Source: Rhodocista pekingensis (GTDB lineage Bacteria > Pseudomonadota > Alphaproteobacteria > Azospirillales > Azospirillaceae). From it: a stretch of DNA of 64,000 nucleotides. This document shows positions 8,988 through 17,661 of the stretch, in pieces (position 1 is the first letter of the stretch; each line of letters opens with the position of its first letter). The notes beneath the pieces were generated by a model. That model was given only the letters and a program-made list of their open reading frames with translations, had not been told where the DNA came from and ran no database searches. The DNA lies in the NCBI RefSeq assembly GCF_042665545.1, contig NZ_JBHTCM010000003.1:38801-102800 (forward strand). The letters run 5' to 3'. The position numbers and the translations under genes are program-made.

Positions 8988-10232
8988 CTACCGCGACCCG
9001 TCCAGCAGATGGTGCAGCAGCGTGGCCGCCGCCCCCTCCAGCACCGTGGCCAGACGCCCGTCGTCCAGCTCCTCCAGCCCGACCAGCCGGCGCGCGGGCG
9101 GCGGCACCTTCGCCAGCGCCTGCTCCAGGTCCTGGCGCAGCTCGGCCATCTCCTGCGGATCGGCCTTGATGGCCTCGACCGTGCGCAGCAGCTCCGCGAA
9201 GGCGTCGGCCGAGGGGGGGCCGTCGCGGCCGGGCTCCGCCGTCTCCACGACGACGCGCTCGATCCAGACATCGCCGGCCCGCTCGGCCAGGGCGGCGCAT
9301 TCCGCGCGGATGCGCTCCAGGTCGCCGGCGATCGCGCGGTGCGCCGCGGTGCGGCCGGAGAGCGTCAGCCGGACGGCCAGGGCCCGGCCGTCCGCCGCCT
9401 CCAGCTCCGTCTCCAGCCCCGTGCCGATCCGCCCGCAGGCGTCGTCGAAACTGTCGCAGCCCGTCAGGTCCAGCGCCACGCGGGCCCAGCGCACCACGTC
9501 GGCCGTGACAGGCTCCGCCGACCGGATGGACTGCCCCTCCGCCGTGACCAGGGTGAAGCCCTTGGCCCCCGTCTCGTTGGCGTGGCGGCCCTGGAGATTG
9601 CCGGGATAGACCACCCACGGGTTCCGCGACACCACCTCGCGCCCGTGGACATGGCCGAGCGCCCAGTAGTCGTAGCCGCGGGCGGCCAGATCGCGCAGGG
9701 CGCAGGGCGCGTAGGGCGCATGCCCGGGCCGACCGTCCAGCGAAGTGTGCAGCAGGCCGATGTTCAGCAGGCCGGGCCGCGGCGCCGGATAGTCCAGCGC
9801 GATGTTCTCCGGCACCGCCCGGTTCGGGAAGCTCTGGCCGTGGACGGCGACGCCCAGCCCCGGCGGCTCCCAGGTCTCGGGCCGGGAGGTGCCGAAGACA
9901 TGCACGTTCGGCGGCAGGCTCAGCGCCCGGGTCACGACGCTGGCGGCGTCATGGTTGCCCTTGATGATGCCGACCGGGATGCCCGCCCCGTGCAGCCGCG
10001 CCATCTGCGAGACGAAGAAGAGGCCGGTGGAGAAGTCCCGCCAGTCGCCGTCGAACAGGTCGCCGGCGATCAGGACAAGGTCCACCCGCTCCCGCAGCGC
10101 GTGGTCGATCAGGCGTTCGAAGGCGCGGCGCGGCGCCCGGGCGAAGTCGTCGGCGCGATGCTCCGCCCGCAGGCAGAGACCCGCCAGCGGGCTGTCGAGA
10201 TGGATGTCGGCCGCGTGGATGAAGCGGAGCAT
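8988..10232 (-). CDS. YhaO/SbcD-like metallophosphoesterase nuclease
   Basis: 414 residues. The Mre11/SbcD phosphoesterase motifs are present in order: DIH (9-11), GDLFD (57-61), GNHD (92-95), and later GLLHTSLDG and ALGHVHGRE, which supply the two-metal active site. The C-terminal third is a family-specific capping region. The nuclease is expected to work with the ATPase encoded immediately downstream in double-strand-end processing. It differs from canonical SbcD in lacking the adjacent long sbcC, so YhaO is the better name. Confidence 0.87.
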   Translation of the reverse strand: MLRFIHAADIHLDSPLAGLCLRAEHRADDFARAPRRAFERLIDHALRERVDLVLIAGDLFDGDWRDFSTGLFFVSQMARLHGAGIPVGIIKGNHDAASVVTRALSLPPNVHVFGTSRPETWEPPGLGVAVHGQSFPNRAVPENIALDYPAPRPGLLNIGLLHTSLDGRPGHAPYAPCALRDLAARGYDYWALGHVHGREVVSRNPWVVYPGNLQGRHANETGAKGFTLVTAEGQSIRSAEPVTADVVRWARVALDLTGCDSFDDACGRIGTGLETELEAADGRALAVRLTLSGRTAAHRAIAGDLERIRAECAALAERAGDVWIERVVVETAEPGRDGPPSADAFAELLRTVEAIKADPQEMAELRQDLEQALAKVPPPARRLVGLEELDDGRLATVLEGAAATLLHHLLDGSR

Positions 10233-10349
10233 GGTTCAACCCTGGGCAGGCATGGCAGTCCGGCACAGCCCGCAGTCTCTGAAAAATGCCGCCCGCTGCA
10301 AGTCTTTCCTGTAGGGGCGCGGCGTGCCGCCGCCGGTCGGGGGGCTGCG

Positions 10350-11054
10350 TCAGTCCGTGCCCAGGGCGCGGGCGAGGCGGTCGGCGGCGGCCAGATCGCC
10401 GGGGGTGTTGACGTTGAAGAAGGGGTCGATGGCGGTCCCGGCTCCGCAATCGAGGGGGGCGAAATCGACGGGGACCACGGAACAGCGCGCCAGGAACGCC
10501 CCGACGCTGCGGACCCCGTCCCGGTGCAGGGCCAAGCACAGGTCGGGGCGGAGGACGACCGGCCAGCGCGCCAGCACGGGATGCAGCCGGGGCGGGGTCC
10601 GCCCGCTGCCGTCCGGGCGGGAACGGGCGACGGCCACCGTGCCGGGAGCCGGGGCAGCGCCAGAGGCCGCGGCAAGGCGGGCGACGAGGTCGGCCGGCAG
10701 GAACGGGCAGTCGGTGGGCACGCTCACCAGATGCGCGGCGTCAAGCCCCTGCCCGGCGATCCAGTCCAGGGCGGCGAGGATGCCGGCCAGGGGGCCGGCG
10801 CCGTCTTCATCTCCCCCCGCTGGCGCCCCGTCCACGCCGGCATCGGGGAGCACCGGCAGTCCGGCCAGCGACGGGCGGCGGCGGAAGCGTCCCGGATCGC
10901 CGTTGGCGCTCAGCACCAGCCGGTCCACCTGCGGGCCGAAGCGGGCGACGATCCGCTCCAGCATCGGGGTCCCGCCGACCGGCACCAGCCCCTTGTCGCC
11001 ACCGCCCAGCCGGCGGGCCTGCCCGCCCGCCAGGATGACGCCCACCGTTCTCAC
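10350..11054 (-). CDS. mobA: Molybdenum cofactor guanylyltransferase
   Basis: 234 residues. Attaches GMP to molybdopterin to make the bis-MGD cofactor used by enzymes such as the NapA encoded nearby. The nucleotide-binding signature LAGGQARRLGGGDKG lies at residues 8-22, and the second motif is VPTDCPFLPADL. The GTG at 11054 overlaps the stop of the upstream gene in a GTGA arrangement, so translation is probably coupled. It is about 0.9 kb from napE but on the opposite strand, so it is not in the nap operon. Confidence 0.92.
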   Translation of the reverse strand: MRTVGVILAGGQARRLGGGDKGLVPVGGTPMLERIVARFGPQVDRLVLSANGDPGRFRRRPSLAGLPVLPDAGVDGAPAGGDEDGAGPLAGILAALDWIAGQGLDAAHLVSVPTDCPFLPADLVARLAAASGAAPAPGTVAVARSRPDGSGRTPPRLHPVLARWPVVLRPDLCLALHRDGVRSVGAFLARCSVVPVDFAPLDCGAGTAIDPFFNVNTPGDLAAADRLARALGTD

Positions 11055-11710
11055 GGGGGCGCGGTCCCCGCCGGGCGGTCCGCGCCCGGCACGGCACCCA
11101 CCGGCCCGTCCCCGACCGGCGCCAGGGCGACCCGCAGGTCGAGGGCCTGCCGACGCAGCGCGTCCAGGCCGGGCAGGGCCTGCGCCGCCGCGTCCCGCAG
11201 CGCCGGATCGGTGGCCTGTGCGGCCAGCTTCTCCAGCGTGTTCACCTGCCGCATCAGGCCCTGGGCGCGGTCGCGCAGGAAGCCGTCCTGGAAGGCCGGG
11301 TCCTCCAGCGTGGCCAGCCGGTCCTGCACGGCACGGTCCTCCGCAAGCGGCTCCGTCGGCAGCGTGACGCCGAGCCGGCGGGCGATCTCGGCGAGGGTTC
11401 CGTTCAGCCCGGTCAGCCGCTCCCGCGCGGCCTGGGCGAGTGCCCGCAGCTCCGGCCGCGTCGTCCGGGACAGGGCAAGCTCCGCCTGCGCCAGTTCCCC
11501 CAGCCCCCGCTGGTAGGCCTGTTGCAGGTGCGTGGCGTCGAACCCGGTCGCCACGGGGCCACCCGTCGCAGGATCGGCCGCTCCGGCTCCCTGGGGGCGG
11601 GCCTGCCCGGCGGGGGCCGCCAGAGCGGCAGCGCCGGCCAGGGCGGCAGCCAGCAGCAGGGCCGGCGCCCGTCTTCCCATCCTGCCCGTCATCCGCCTCA
11701 TCCCTGTCAT
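11051..11710 (-). CDS. DUF4142 periplasmic protein
   Basis: 219 residues. After an Arg-rich N-terminus and a signal peptide ending near PAGQARPQ, the mature protein is a predicted all-helical bundle with the DUF4142 pattern: a start like FDATHLQQAYQRGLGELAQAE, then LAQAARERLTGLNGTLAEIA, and a C-terminal helix rich in Leu and Ala. Function unknown; the family is often annotated as a predicted outer-membrane or periplasmic stress protein. Its stop codon overlaps the start of mobA, an odd pairing with no evident functional link. Confidence 0.7.
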   Translation of the reverse strand: MTGMRRMTGRMGRRAPALLLAAALAGAAALAAPAGQARPQGAGAADPATGGPVATGFDATHLQQAYQRGLGELAQAELALSRTTRPELRALAQAARERLTGLNGTLAEIARRLGVTLPTEPLAEDRAVQDRLATLEDPAFQDGFLRDRAQGLMRQVNTLEKLAAQATDPALRDAAAQALPGLDALRRQALDLRVALAPVGDGPVGAVPGADRPAGTAPP

Positions 11711-11974
11711 CGTCGTTCCGCCCCTGACGGCTTCCTATCCGGCCAAACGCTGCCGGCCGCGTGACGGCCCGGCCGCCTGAACAGGCGGCGGGGACAAATT
11801 CCGGTGCCGGGGGAACGCCAGGAACCAAATGCGCCGCCCCAGGTTGGCAGGACAGAGGCTGCCGTTCACCGACCGGGGCGCGCCGAGGGGGGCACGCCGA
11901 GGGGGTTCCCGCCGACGGACTCCCGCGGCGGCCGGCATCCGGCCAGATCCTCCGGTTCGCCCAGCAGGGTTGTC

Positions 11975-12211
11975 ATGTCCCAGGCTCCTGCCCCGTCCGC
12001 GTCCGCCCAGTCCGCCCCGCCCTCTGGCCCCTCCGATGCCGACCCCGACGGCCGCGGTTCCCGCGACCGCCGCCGGGTCGAGCTGGTCGCCTTCTTCTTC
12101 CTGGCCTTCGTGATCTGGCCCTTCCTGGCGGTGGCCGTGGTCGGCGGTTACGGCTTCCTGGTCTGGATGTACCAGCTCGTCATGGGCCCGCCCGGCCCGC
12201 CGCAGGTCTAG
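11975..12211 (+). CDS. napE: NapE, small membrane subunit of periplasmic nitrate reductase operon
   Basis: 78 residues: a Ser/Pro/Asp-rich leader, then one membrane segment with the NapE-type run FLAFVIWPFLAVAVVGGYGF and a conserved ending VWMYQLVMGPPGPP. The role of NapE is unclear; it is the first gene of many alphaproteobacterial nap operons. The ATG at 11975 is chosen because homology starts shortly after it. It is followed 10 bp later by napF. Confidence 0.88.
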   Translation: MSQAPAPSASAQSAPPSGPSDADPDGRGSRDRRRVELVAFFFLAFVIWPFLAVAVVGGYGFLVWMYQLVMGPPGPPQV

Positions 12212-12221
12212 GGGCCCCGCC

Positions 12222-12737
12222 ATGCCCGACATCGACCTTGCGCGGCGGCGCTTCCTGCGCGGCGGCCGCCCCATCCCCGACCCCGTCCGGCCCCCCTGGT
12301 CCGTGCAGCGGGCCTTCACCGATCTCTGCACCCGCTGCGGCGCCTGCGTGGCGGCCTGCGGGCCGGGGCCGCTGACGACGGGCGACGGCGGCTTTCCGGC
12401 GATGGATTTCGGCCGCGGCGAGTGCAGCTTCTGCGCCGCCTGCGCCGAGGCCTGTCCGGAGCCGCTGTTCCTGCCGCGGACCCTGCCGCCCTGGCGGCTG
12501 CGGGCGGAGATCGGTTCCGGCTGCCTTGCCGCCGGGGGCACCTACTGCCGGAGCTGCGGCGACGCCTGTCCGGCCGGCGCCATCCGCTTCGCCGTGCGCC
12601 TGGGCGGCCGGGCCGATCCCGCGGTCGCGGCGGATGCCTGCACCGGCTGCGGCGCCTGCGTCTCCGCCTGTCCCGCCGGCGTCGTGCGGGTGGCCGCCGC
12701 AGAGGCCCTGCCCGGGGAGGCTGGCCATGGGGACTGA
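12222..12737 (+). CDS. napF: NapF ferredoxin-type protein
   Basis: 171 residues. Cytoplasmic iron-sulfur protein thought to help load the Fe-S cluster of NapA before export. Cysteine groups are visible at 36/39/42/46 (CTRCGACVAAC), 68/71/74/78 (CSFCAACAEACP), 101/109/112/116, and 140/143/146/150 (CTGCGACVSACP). Its last 11 bp overlap napD. Confidence 0.93.
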   Translation: MPDIDLARRRFLRGGRPIPDPVRPPWSVQRAFTDLCTRCGACVAACGPGPLTTGDGGFPAMDFGRGECSFCAACAEACPEPLFLPRTLPPWRLRAEIGSGCLAAGGTYCRSCGDACPAGAIRFAVRLGGRADPAVAADACTGCGACVSACPAGVVRVAAAEALPGEAGHGD

Positions 12738-13014
12738 GGACAGCGGGGAACTCCACATCGCCAGCCTGCTGGTCCAGCGCGCCCCCGGCCATGCCGCAGC
12801 GGTGCGGGCGGGGCTGGCCGGGGTGCCGGGCGCCGAACTCCAGGTCGAGGAGGGGGCGAAGGCGATCGTGACGGTGGAGGGGGCGAGCGCCGGGGCCATC
12901 GCCGAGGCGCTGACCCGCATCCAGCTCCTGCCCGGCGTGATGTCGGCGGTGATGGTGTTCCACCACCAGGAGGTGGCGGAACGGGAAGCGGGTGCGGAAG
13001 GGGGGACGAGATGA
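12727..13014 (+). CDS. napD: NapD, NapA-signal-peptide chaperone
   Basis: 95 residues with the ferredoxin-like NapD fold signature: HIASLLVQRAPGH at the N-terminus, then AIVTVEGASAGAIAEALTRIQLLPGVMSA in essence. NapD binds the twin-arginine signal of NapA and holds back export until the cofactor is inserted. It overlaps napF by 11 bp and napA by 4 bp (ATGA), so it is translated together with its client. Confidence 0.92.
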   Translation: MGTEDSGELHIASLLVQRAPGHAAAVRAGLAGVPGAELQVEEGAKAIVTVEGASAGAIAEALTRIQLLPGVMSAVMVFHHQEVAEREAGAEGGTR

Positions 13015-15536
13015 CGGGCATGCAGACGATCCCGACCGGGCTGTCCCGGCGCGACTTCATCAAGGCCCAGGCGGTGGCCACCGCCGCCGTGGCCGCCGGC
13101 ATCAGCCTGCCGGCCTCGGCGCAGGCCCCGCTCGCGGTCGGGGAGGCGGCACAGCTCCGCTGGTCCAAGGCGCCCTGCCGCTTCTGCGGCACGGGCTGCG
13201 GCGTCATGGTGGGGGTCAAGGACGACCGCGTGGTCGCCACCCACGGCGACATGCAGGCCGAGGTCAACCGCGGCCTGAACTGCGTCAAGGGCTACTTCCT
13301 GTCCAAGATCATGTACGGCGCCGACCGGCTGACCACGCCGCTGCTGCGCATGCGCGACGGCCGCTACGCCAAGGACGGCGAGTTCATGCCGGTCACCTGG
13401 GACCGCGCCTTCGACGAGATGGCGCGGCAGTGGAAGCGGGTGCTCAAGGAGAAGGGGCCGAAGGCCGTCGGCATGTTCGGCAGCGGCCAGGCGACGATCT
13501 GGGAGGGCTACGCCCAGTCCAAGCTGATGCGGGCGGGCTTCCGGTCCAACAACCTGGACCCCAATGCCCGGCACTGCATGGCGTCGGCCGCGGTGGGCTT
13601 CATCCGCACCTTCGGGATGGACGAGCCCATGGGCTGCTACGACGACATCGAGCAGGCCGACGCCTTCGTGCTGTGGGGCAGCAACATGGCGGAGATGCAC
13701 CCGATCCTCTGGACCCGGGTCACCGACCGCCGCCTGTCCGCCCCGCATGTGACAGTGGCCGTGCTCTCCACCTTCGAGCACCGGACCTTCGATCTGGCCG
13801 ACGTGCCGATGGTCTTCCATCCCGGCACCGATCTGGCGATCCTGAACTGGATCGCCAACCACATCATCAGCACCGGCCGGATCAACAAGGACTTCGTCAC
13901 CCGGCACACCACGTTCCACGAAGGTGCGACCGACATCGGCTACGGCCTGCGTCCCGAGCATGAGCTGGAGATGCGGGCGACCCATGCCCGCGAGGCCGCG
14001 GACGCCAAGCCCTGCGACCTCGCCCGCTACACCGAACTGGTCAGACCCTACACGCTGGAGCACACGGCCCGGCTGACCGGCGTGCCGAAGGAGCGCCTGC
14101 TGGCGCTGGCGGAGCTGTACGCCGACCCGAAGACCAAGGTGGTGTCCTTCTGGACCATGGGCTTCAACCAGCATGTCCGCGGCGTCTGGTGCAACCATCT
14201 GGTCACGAACATCCACCTGCTGACGGGCAAGATTTCCCAGCCCGGCAACGGCCCCTTCTCCCTGACGGGGCAGCCCAGCGCCTGCGGCACGGCGCGGGAG
14301 GTCGGCGTGTTCGCCCACCGGCTGCCCGCCGACATGGTGGTGACGGACGCCGGCCACCGGCAGCGGGCGGAGGAAATCTGGAAGATCCCCGCCGGCCTGC
14401 TGAGCGGCGAACCCGGCTACCACGCGGTCTTGCAGGACCGCATGCTGAAGGACGGCAAGCTCAACGCCTACTGGGTGATGTGCAACAACAACCTCCAGGC
14501 GGCCGCCAACACGGCCCAGGAGACCTGGCCCGGCTACCGCAACCCGGACAACTTCATCGTCGTCACCGACGCCTATCCCACGGTAACCGCCATGGCGGCC
14601 GACCTCGTGCTGCCGGCCGCCATGTGGGTGGAGAAGGAGGGCGCCTACGGCAATGCCGAGCGGCGCACCCATTTCTGGCACCAGCTCGTCCCCGCCCCCG
14701 GAGAATCCTGCTCCGACCTCTGGCAGCTCATGGAGTTCTCCCGCCGCTTCACGACGGACGAGGTGTGGCCGGAGGAGATCCTGGCCGCCAATCCCGCCTA
14801 CCGCGGCCGCACGCTCTACCAGGTGCTGTTCGCCAACGGGGAGACGGACCGCTATCCCCTGTCGGACATCGCGGCGGGCTATGCCAACCACGAGTCCGAG
14901 CATTTCGGCTTCTATGTCCAGAAGGGGCTGTTCGAGGAATATGCCGCCTTCGGCCGGCATCACGGGCACGATCTGGCGCCCTTCGACACCTACCACGAGG
15001 TGCGCGGGCTGCGCTGGCCCGTGGTGGACGGCAAGGAGACCCGCTGGCGCTACCGCGAGGGCCTGGACCCCTACGTCCCCGCAGGCGAGGGAGTGCGCTT
15101 CTACGGCATGTCCGACGGCAAGGCCAAGATCATCAGCTACCCCTACGAGGCCCCGGCCGAATCCCCGGATGCGGAATTCGATCTCTGGCTGGTGACGGGG
15201 CGGGTGCTGGAGCACTGGCACTCCGGCTCGATGACGATGCGGGTGCCGGAACTCTACAAGGCGTTTCCCATGGCGGTGGTGTTCATGCACCCCGACGACG
15301 CGAAGGCGCGCGGCCTGCGCCGCGGCTCGGAGGTCGAGGTGGCGTCGCGCCGCGGCATGATCCGCACCCGGGTGGAGACACGGGGCCGCAACCGCCCGCC
15401 GCGCGGGGTGGTGTTCGTGCCCTGGTTCGACAGCGCGCGGCTGATCAACAAGGTGACGCTCGACGCCACGGACCCGATCAGCAAGCAGACCGACTTCAAG
15501 AAATGCGCCGTGAAGGTAGTGCCGGTGCAGGCATAG
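13011..15536 (+). CDS. napA: Periplasmic nitrate reductase catalytic subunit
   Basis: 841 residues. Reduces nitrate to nitrite in the periplasm. The twin-arginine signal SRRDFIK is at residues 12-18, with the processing site near ASAQAP. The [4Fe-4S] cluster ligands are C56, C59, C63 and C91 (CRFCGTGCG ... NCVKG). The molybdenum ligand is predicted as C189 in ARHCMASA. The length is normal for NapA. It accepts electrons from NapB and NapC encoded downstream and needs the MGD cofactor made by MobA. Confidence 0.97.
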   Translation: MTGMQTIPTGLSRRDFIKAQAVATAAVAAGISLPASAQAPLAVGEAAQLRWSKAPCRFCGTGCGVMVGVKDDRVVATHGDMQAEVNRGLNCVKGYFLSKIMYGADRLTTPLLRMRDGRYAKDGEFMPVTWDRAFDEMARQWKRVLKEKGPKAVGMFGSGQATIWEGYAQSKLMRAGFRSNNLDPNARHCMASAAVGFIRTFGMDEPMGCYDDIEQADAFVLWGSNMAEMHPILWTRVTDRRLSAPHVTVAVLSTFEHRTFDLADVPMVFHPGTDLAILNWIANHIISTGRINKDFVTRHTTFHEGATDIGYGLRPEHELEMRATHAREAADAKPCDLARYTELVRPYTLEHTARLTGVPKERLLALAELYADPKTKVVSFWTMGFNQHVRGVWCNHLVTNIHLLTGKISQPGNGPFSLTGQPSACGTAREVGVFAHRLPADMVVTDAGHRQRAEEIWKIPAGLLSGEPGYHAVLQDRMLKDGKLNAYWVMCNNNLQAAANTAQETWPGYRNPDNFIVVTDAYPTVTAMAADLVLPAAMWVEKEGAYGNAERRTHFWHQLVPAPGESCSDLWQLMEFSRRFTTDEVWPEEILAANPAYRGRTLYQVLFANGETDRYPLSDIAAGYANHESEHFGFYVQKGLFEEYAAFGRHHGHDLAPFDTYHEVRGLRWPVVDGKETRWRYREGLDPYVPAGEGVRFYGMSDGKAKIISYPYEAPAESPDAEFDLWLVTGRVLEHWHSGSMTMRVPELYKAFPMAVVFMHPDDAKARGLRRGSEVEVASRRGMIRTRVETRGRNRPPRGVVFVPWFDSARLINKVTLDATDPISKQTDFKKCAVKVVPVQA

Positions 15537-15549
15537 GGAGGGGAACGGG

Positions 15550-16065
15550 ATGCGCGCAACCCTGCGGATGGCGCTGCTCTCGGGCGGACTGGTGGTCGCG
15601 TGCACCGCGCTGGCGCCGGGAGCGGCCCAGGAGGGCACGGGCCGGGGCGACCGGGACAACACGGTTGAGCCCACGCCCTTCCGGCCGCCGGTCGGCTTCA
15701 CCGACGAAGTGGCGGCCCCGCCCCTGGCCAGGGAGATCACCGACGACCGGCGGCGGGCCCGCAACTATCCCGAACAGCCGCCGGTCATCCCCCACAACAT
15801 CGCGGGCTATCAGGTCAATCTCCAACACAACCAGTGCCTGACCTGCCACAGCCGCCAGTATACCGAGCAGGTCCAGGCGCCGATGGTCAGCATCAGCCAC
15901 TATCAGACGCGCGACGGGCAGACGCTGGGCGCGGTGGCGCCGCGCCGCTATTTCTGCACCCAGTGCCATGTCCCGCAGACCGACGCGCAGCCGGTGGTGG
16001 AGAACCGCTTCCGGCCCTTCGATGCACTGGTGGAGCCGACGCCCGGCGACGGCGGCGGGCGATGA
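15550..16065 (+). CDS. napB: NapB, dihaem cytochrome c subunit
   Basis: 171 residues: a signal peptide at the N-terminus, and two CxxCH haem sites, CLTCH (96-100) and CTQCH (136-140). NapB passes electrons from NapC to NapA in the periplasm. It is separated from napA by 13 bp and overlaps napC by 4 bp. Confidence 0.95.
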   Translation: MRATLRMALLSGGLVVACTALAPGAAQEGTGRGDRDNTVEPTPFRPPVGFTDEVAAPPLAREITDDRRRARNYPEQPPVIPHNIAGYQVNLQHNQCLTCHSRQYTEQVQAPMVSISHYQTRDGQTLGAVAPRRYFCTQCHVPQTDAQPVVENRFRPFDALVEPTPGDGGGR

Positions 16066-16721
16066 GGCTTCCCGGATTCCTGACGCGGTCCTGGCAGGTC
16101 TTCTCCCGGCCGGCGACCCGGCTCAGCCTGGGCTTCCTCACGCTGGGCGGTTTCCTGGCCGGCGTGCTGTTCTGGGGCGGATTCAACACCGCGCTGGAGC
16201 TGACCAACCGCGAGGCGTTCTGCGTCGGCTGCCATGAGATGCGCGACAACGTCTTCGAGGAGCTGAAGACCACCATCCATTTCAGCAACCGTTCCGGCGT
16301 GCGGGCGAGTTGCCCGGACTGCCATGTTCCGCACGGGTGGACGGACAAGATCGCGCGCAAGATGCAGGCCTCGAAGGAGGTCTGGGGCACGATCTTCGGC
16401 AGCATCGACACGCGCGACAAGTTCGTCGCCAAGCGGCGCGAACTGGCCGAGCACGAATGGGCCCGGCTGAAGGCGAACGACAGCCTGGAATGCCGCAACT
16501 GCCACAGCGCGGCCTCCATGGACATCACCCGGCAGGGTGCGCGCGCCGCCCGGGTCCACGACGCCTTCCTGTTCACCGGGCAGCGCACCTGCATCGACTG
16601 CCACAAGGGCATCGCCCACCGGCTGCCGGACATGCACGGCGTGCCGCCGGGCTGGAGCGAGACGGTGGCCGGCACCCCCGCCACGTCCGGCCCCTGGCCG
16701 ACACCCGCCGCGACACGCTGA
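16062..16721 (+). CDS. napC: NapC, tetrahaem quinol dehydrogenase
   Basis: 219 residues with one N-terminal membrane anchor (about 20-42) and four CxxCH haem sites at 54, 84, 144 and 177 (CVGCH, CPDCH, CRNCH, CIDCH), the NapC/NirT pattern. It oxidises membrane quinol and feeds NapB. The ATG overlaps the napB stop. It is the last gene of napEFDABC; napG and napH are absent, so quinol oxidation must rely on NapC. Confidence 0.95.
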   Translation: MRLPGFLTRSWQVFSRPATRLSLGFLTLGGFLAGVLFWGGFNTALELTNREAFCVGCHEMRDNVFEELKTTIHFSNRSGVRASCPDCHVPHGWTDKIARKMQASKEVWGTIFGSIDTRDKFVAKRRELAEHEWARLKANDSLECRNCHSAASMDITRQGARAARVHDAFLFTGQRTCIDCHKGIAHRLPDMHGVPPGWSETVAGTPATSGPWPTPAATR

Positions 16722-16756
16722 AACCGGGGGCCGGCAGCGCCCCCGCGACCCTTCGT

Positions 16757-17500
16757 TCAGAGGGCCGTTTCAGAGAGGGCCGTGCGGTCCCCGTCGTAGC
16801 AGCCCGGGGCAGGGGCCGCTTCGCCGGCGATGCGCGCCAGCGTCGCCGCCATGTGCCGGGGCGGCGGGGCCGTGGCCGCGACCGGCGGGCTGTCCGCCGC
16901 GCCCAGGCGGAAGGAGACGCTGCGCGCGTGCAGGTGCAGCGGGACGGGCGGCGGCTGTTCGGCGCCGTAGATCGGATCGCCCAGGATCGGGAAGCCGGAA
17001 CAGGCGCAGTGGGCGCGGAGCTGGTGCATGCGCCCCGTGCGCGGGGTCAGCTCCAGCCAGGACAGCCGCCCGTCGGTCGCCAGCAGGCGCCAGTCCGTCA
17101 GGGCCGGCTTGCCGTCGGGATCGACGACGACCTTGGAACAGCCGGGGATCTGGACCTTCAGGAGCGGCAGGTCGATGCGGCCGGCCTCGCCGGGCGGACG
17201 GCCGAGCACGACGGCCCAGTAGGTCTTGCCGACATGGCCGTGCAGGAACAGCCGGCCCAGCCGGGCGGCGACCTCGGCGTCGCGGGCCAGGACGAGGCAG
17301 CCGCTGGTGTCCTTGTCCAGCCGGTGCGCCAGTCGCGGCGGCTCCTCCCGCTCGAAGGCGACCCAGGGCAGGTACTGCTCCAGATGCTCCACGGTCTTGG
17401 TCCCGTAATGGACCGACAGGCCGTGCGGTTTGTCGAGGATCAGAACGTCCGCATCCCGGTGCAGGACGCGGGCGCGGATCTCCCCCGCGGTGTATGGCAT
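16757..17500 (-). CDS. RluA-family pseudouridine synthase
   Basis: 247 residues. The catalytic motif HRLDKDTSG lies at residues 59-67 with the nucleophile Asp62. The segments LILDKPHGLSVHYG and RTGRMHQLRAHCA are also family-typical. There is no N-terminal S4 domain, so it resembles the RluA/YqcB/TruC-like short forms; the RNA target cannot be told from sequence. The start at 17500 gives a normal N-terminus, and a longer frame upstream crosses the copA promoter. Convergent with napC. Confidence 0.9.
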   Translation of the reverse strand: MPYTAGEIRARVLHRDADVLILDKPHGLSVHYGTKTVEHLEQYLPWVAFEREEPPRLAHRLDKDTSGCLVLARDAEVAARLGRLFLHGHVGKTYWAVVLGRPPGEAGRIDLPLLKVQIPGCSKVVVDPDGKPALTDWRLLATDGRLSWLELTPRTGRMHQLRAHCACSGFPILGDPIYGAEQPPPVPLHLHARSVSFRLGAADSPPVAATAPPPRHMAATLARIAGEAAPAPGCYDGDRTALSETAL

Positions 17501-17607
17501 GCCCGGCTCCCGGCGGTTCTGGCGGCCGGGGTTATACCCGGCCCGCCCCGCCGAGTCAGCGATGAGAGCACGCAGCGTCCCCGGGCCGCGGGCGGACCAC
17601 CGCCCCC

Positions 17608-17640
17608 TTGACCTTCCAGCGGCTGGAAGCTCCATCTGTA
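17608..17640 (+). promoter_or_regulatory. CueR-type (MerR family) operator-promoter of copA
   Basis: A TTGACC -35 element overlaps the dyad ACCTTCC-N7-GGAAGCT (17611-17631), which matches the copper-responsive CueR box of copA promoters in both sequence and position. The -10 region (around 17633-17640) is weak, as expected for a promoter with an overlong spacer activated by DNA distortion. The copA start codon follows 22 bp later. Confidence 0.82.
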
Positions 17641-17661
17641 AAGGGCATCGGAGGATCGAGC

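Noticed and set aside
5426..9169. Long plus-strand frame opposite the YhaN-like gene
   Set aside because: Shadow frame; the minus-strand product has Walker A, coiled coil and signature motifs in the right order.
12180..15764. A 1194-codon minus-strand frame opposite napFDA
   Set aside because: Antisense to nap genes with clear motifs and overlaps; no ribosome site and a His/Arg/Val-rich shadow composition.
16726..16744. GGGGGC/GCCCCC hairpin after napC
   Set aside because: Only 6 bp, no T run, and such runs are expected by chance in DNA this GC-rich.
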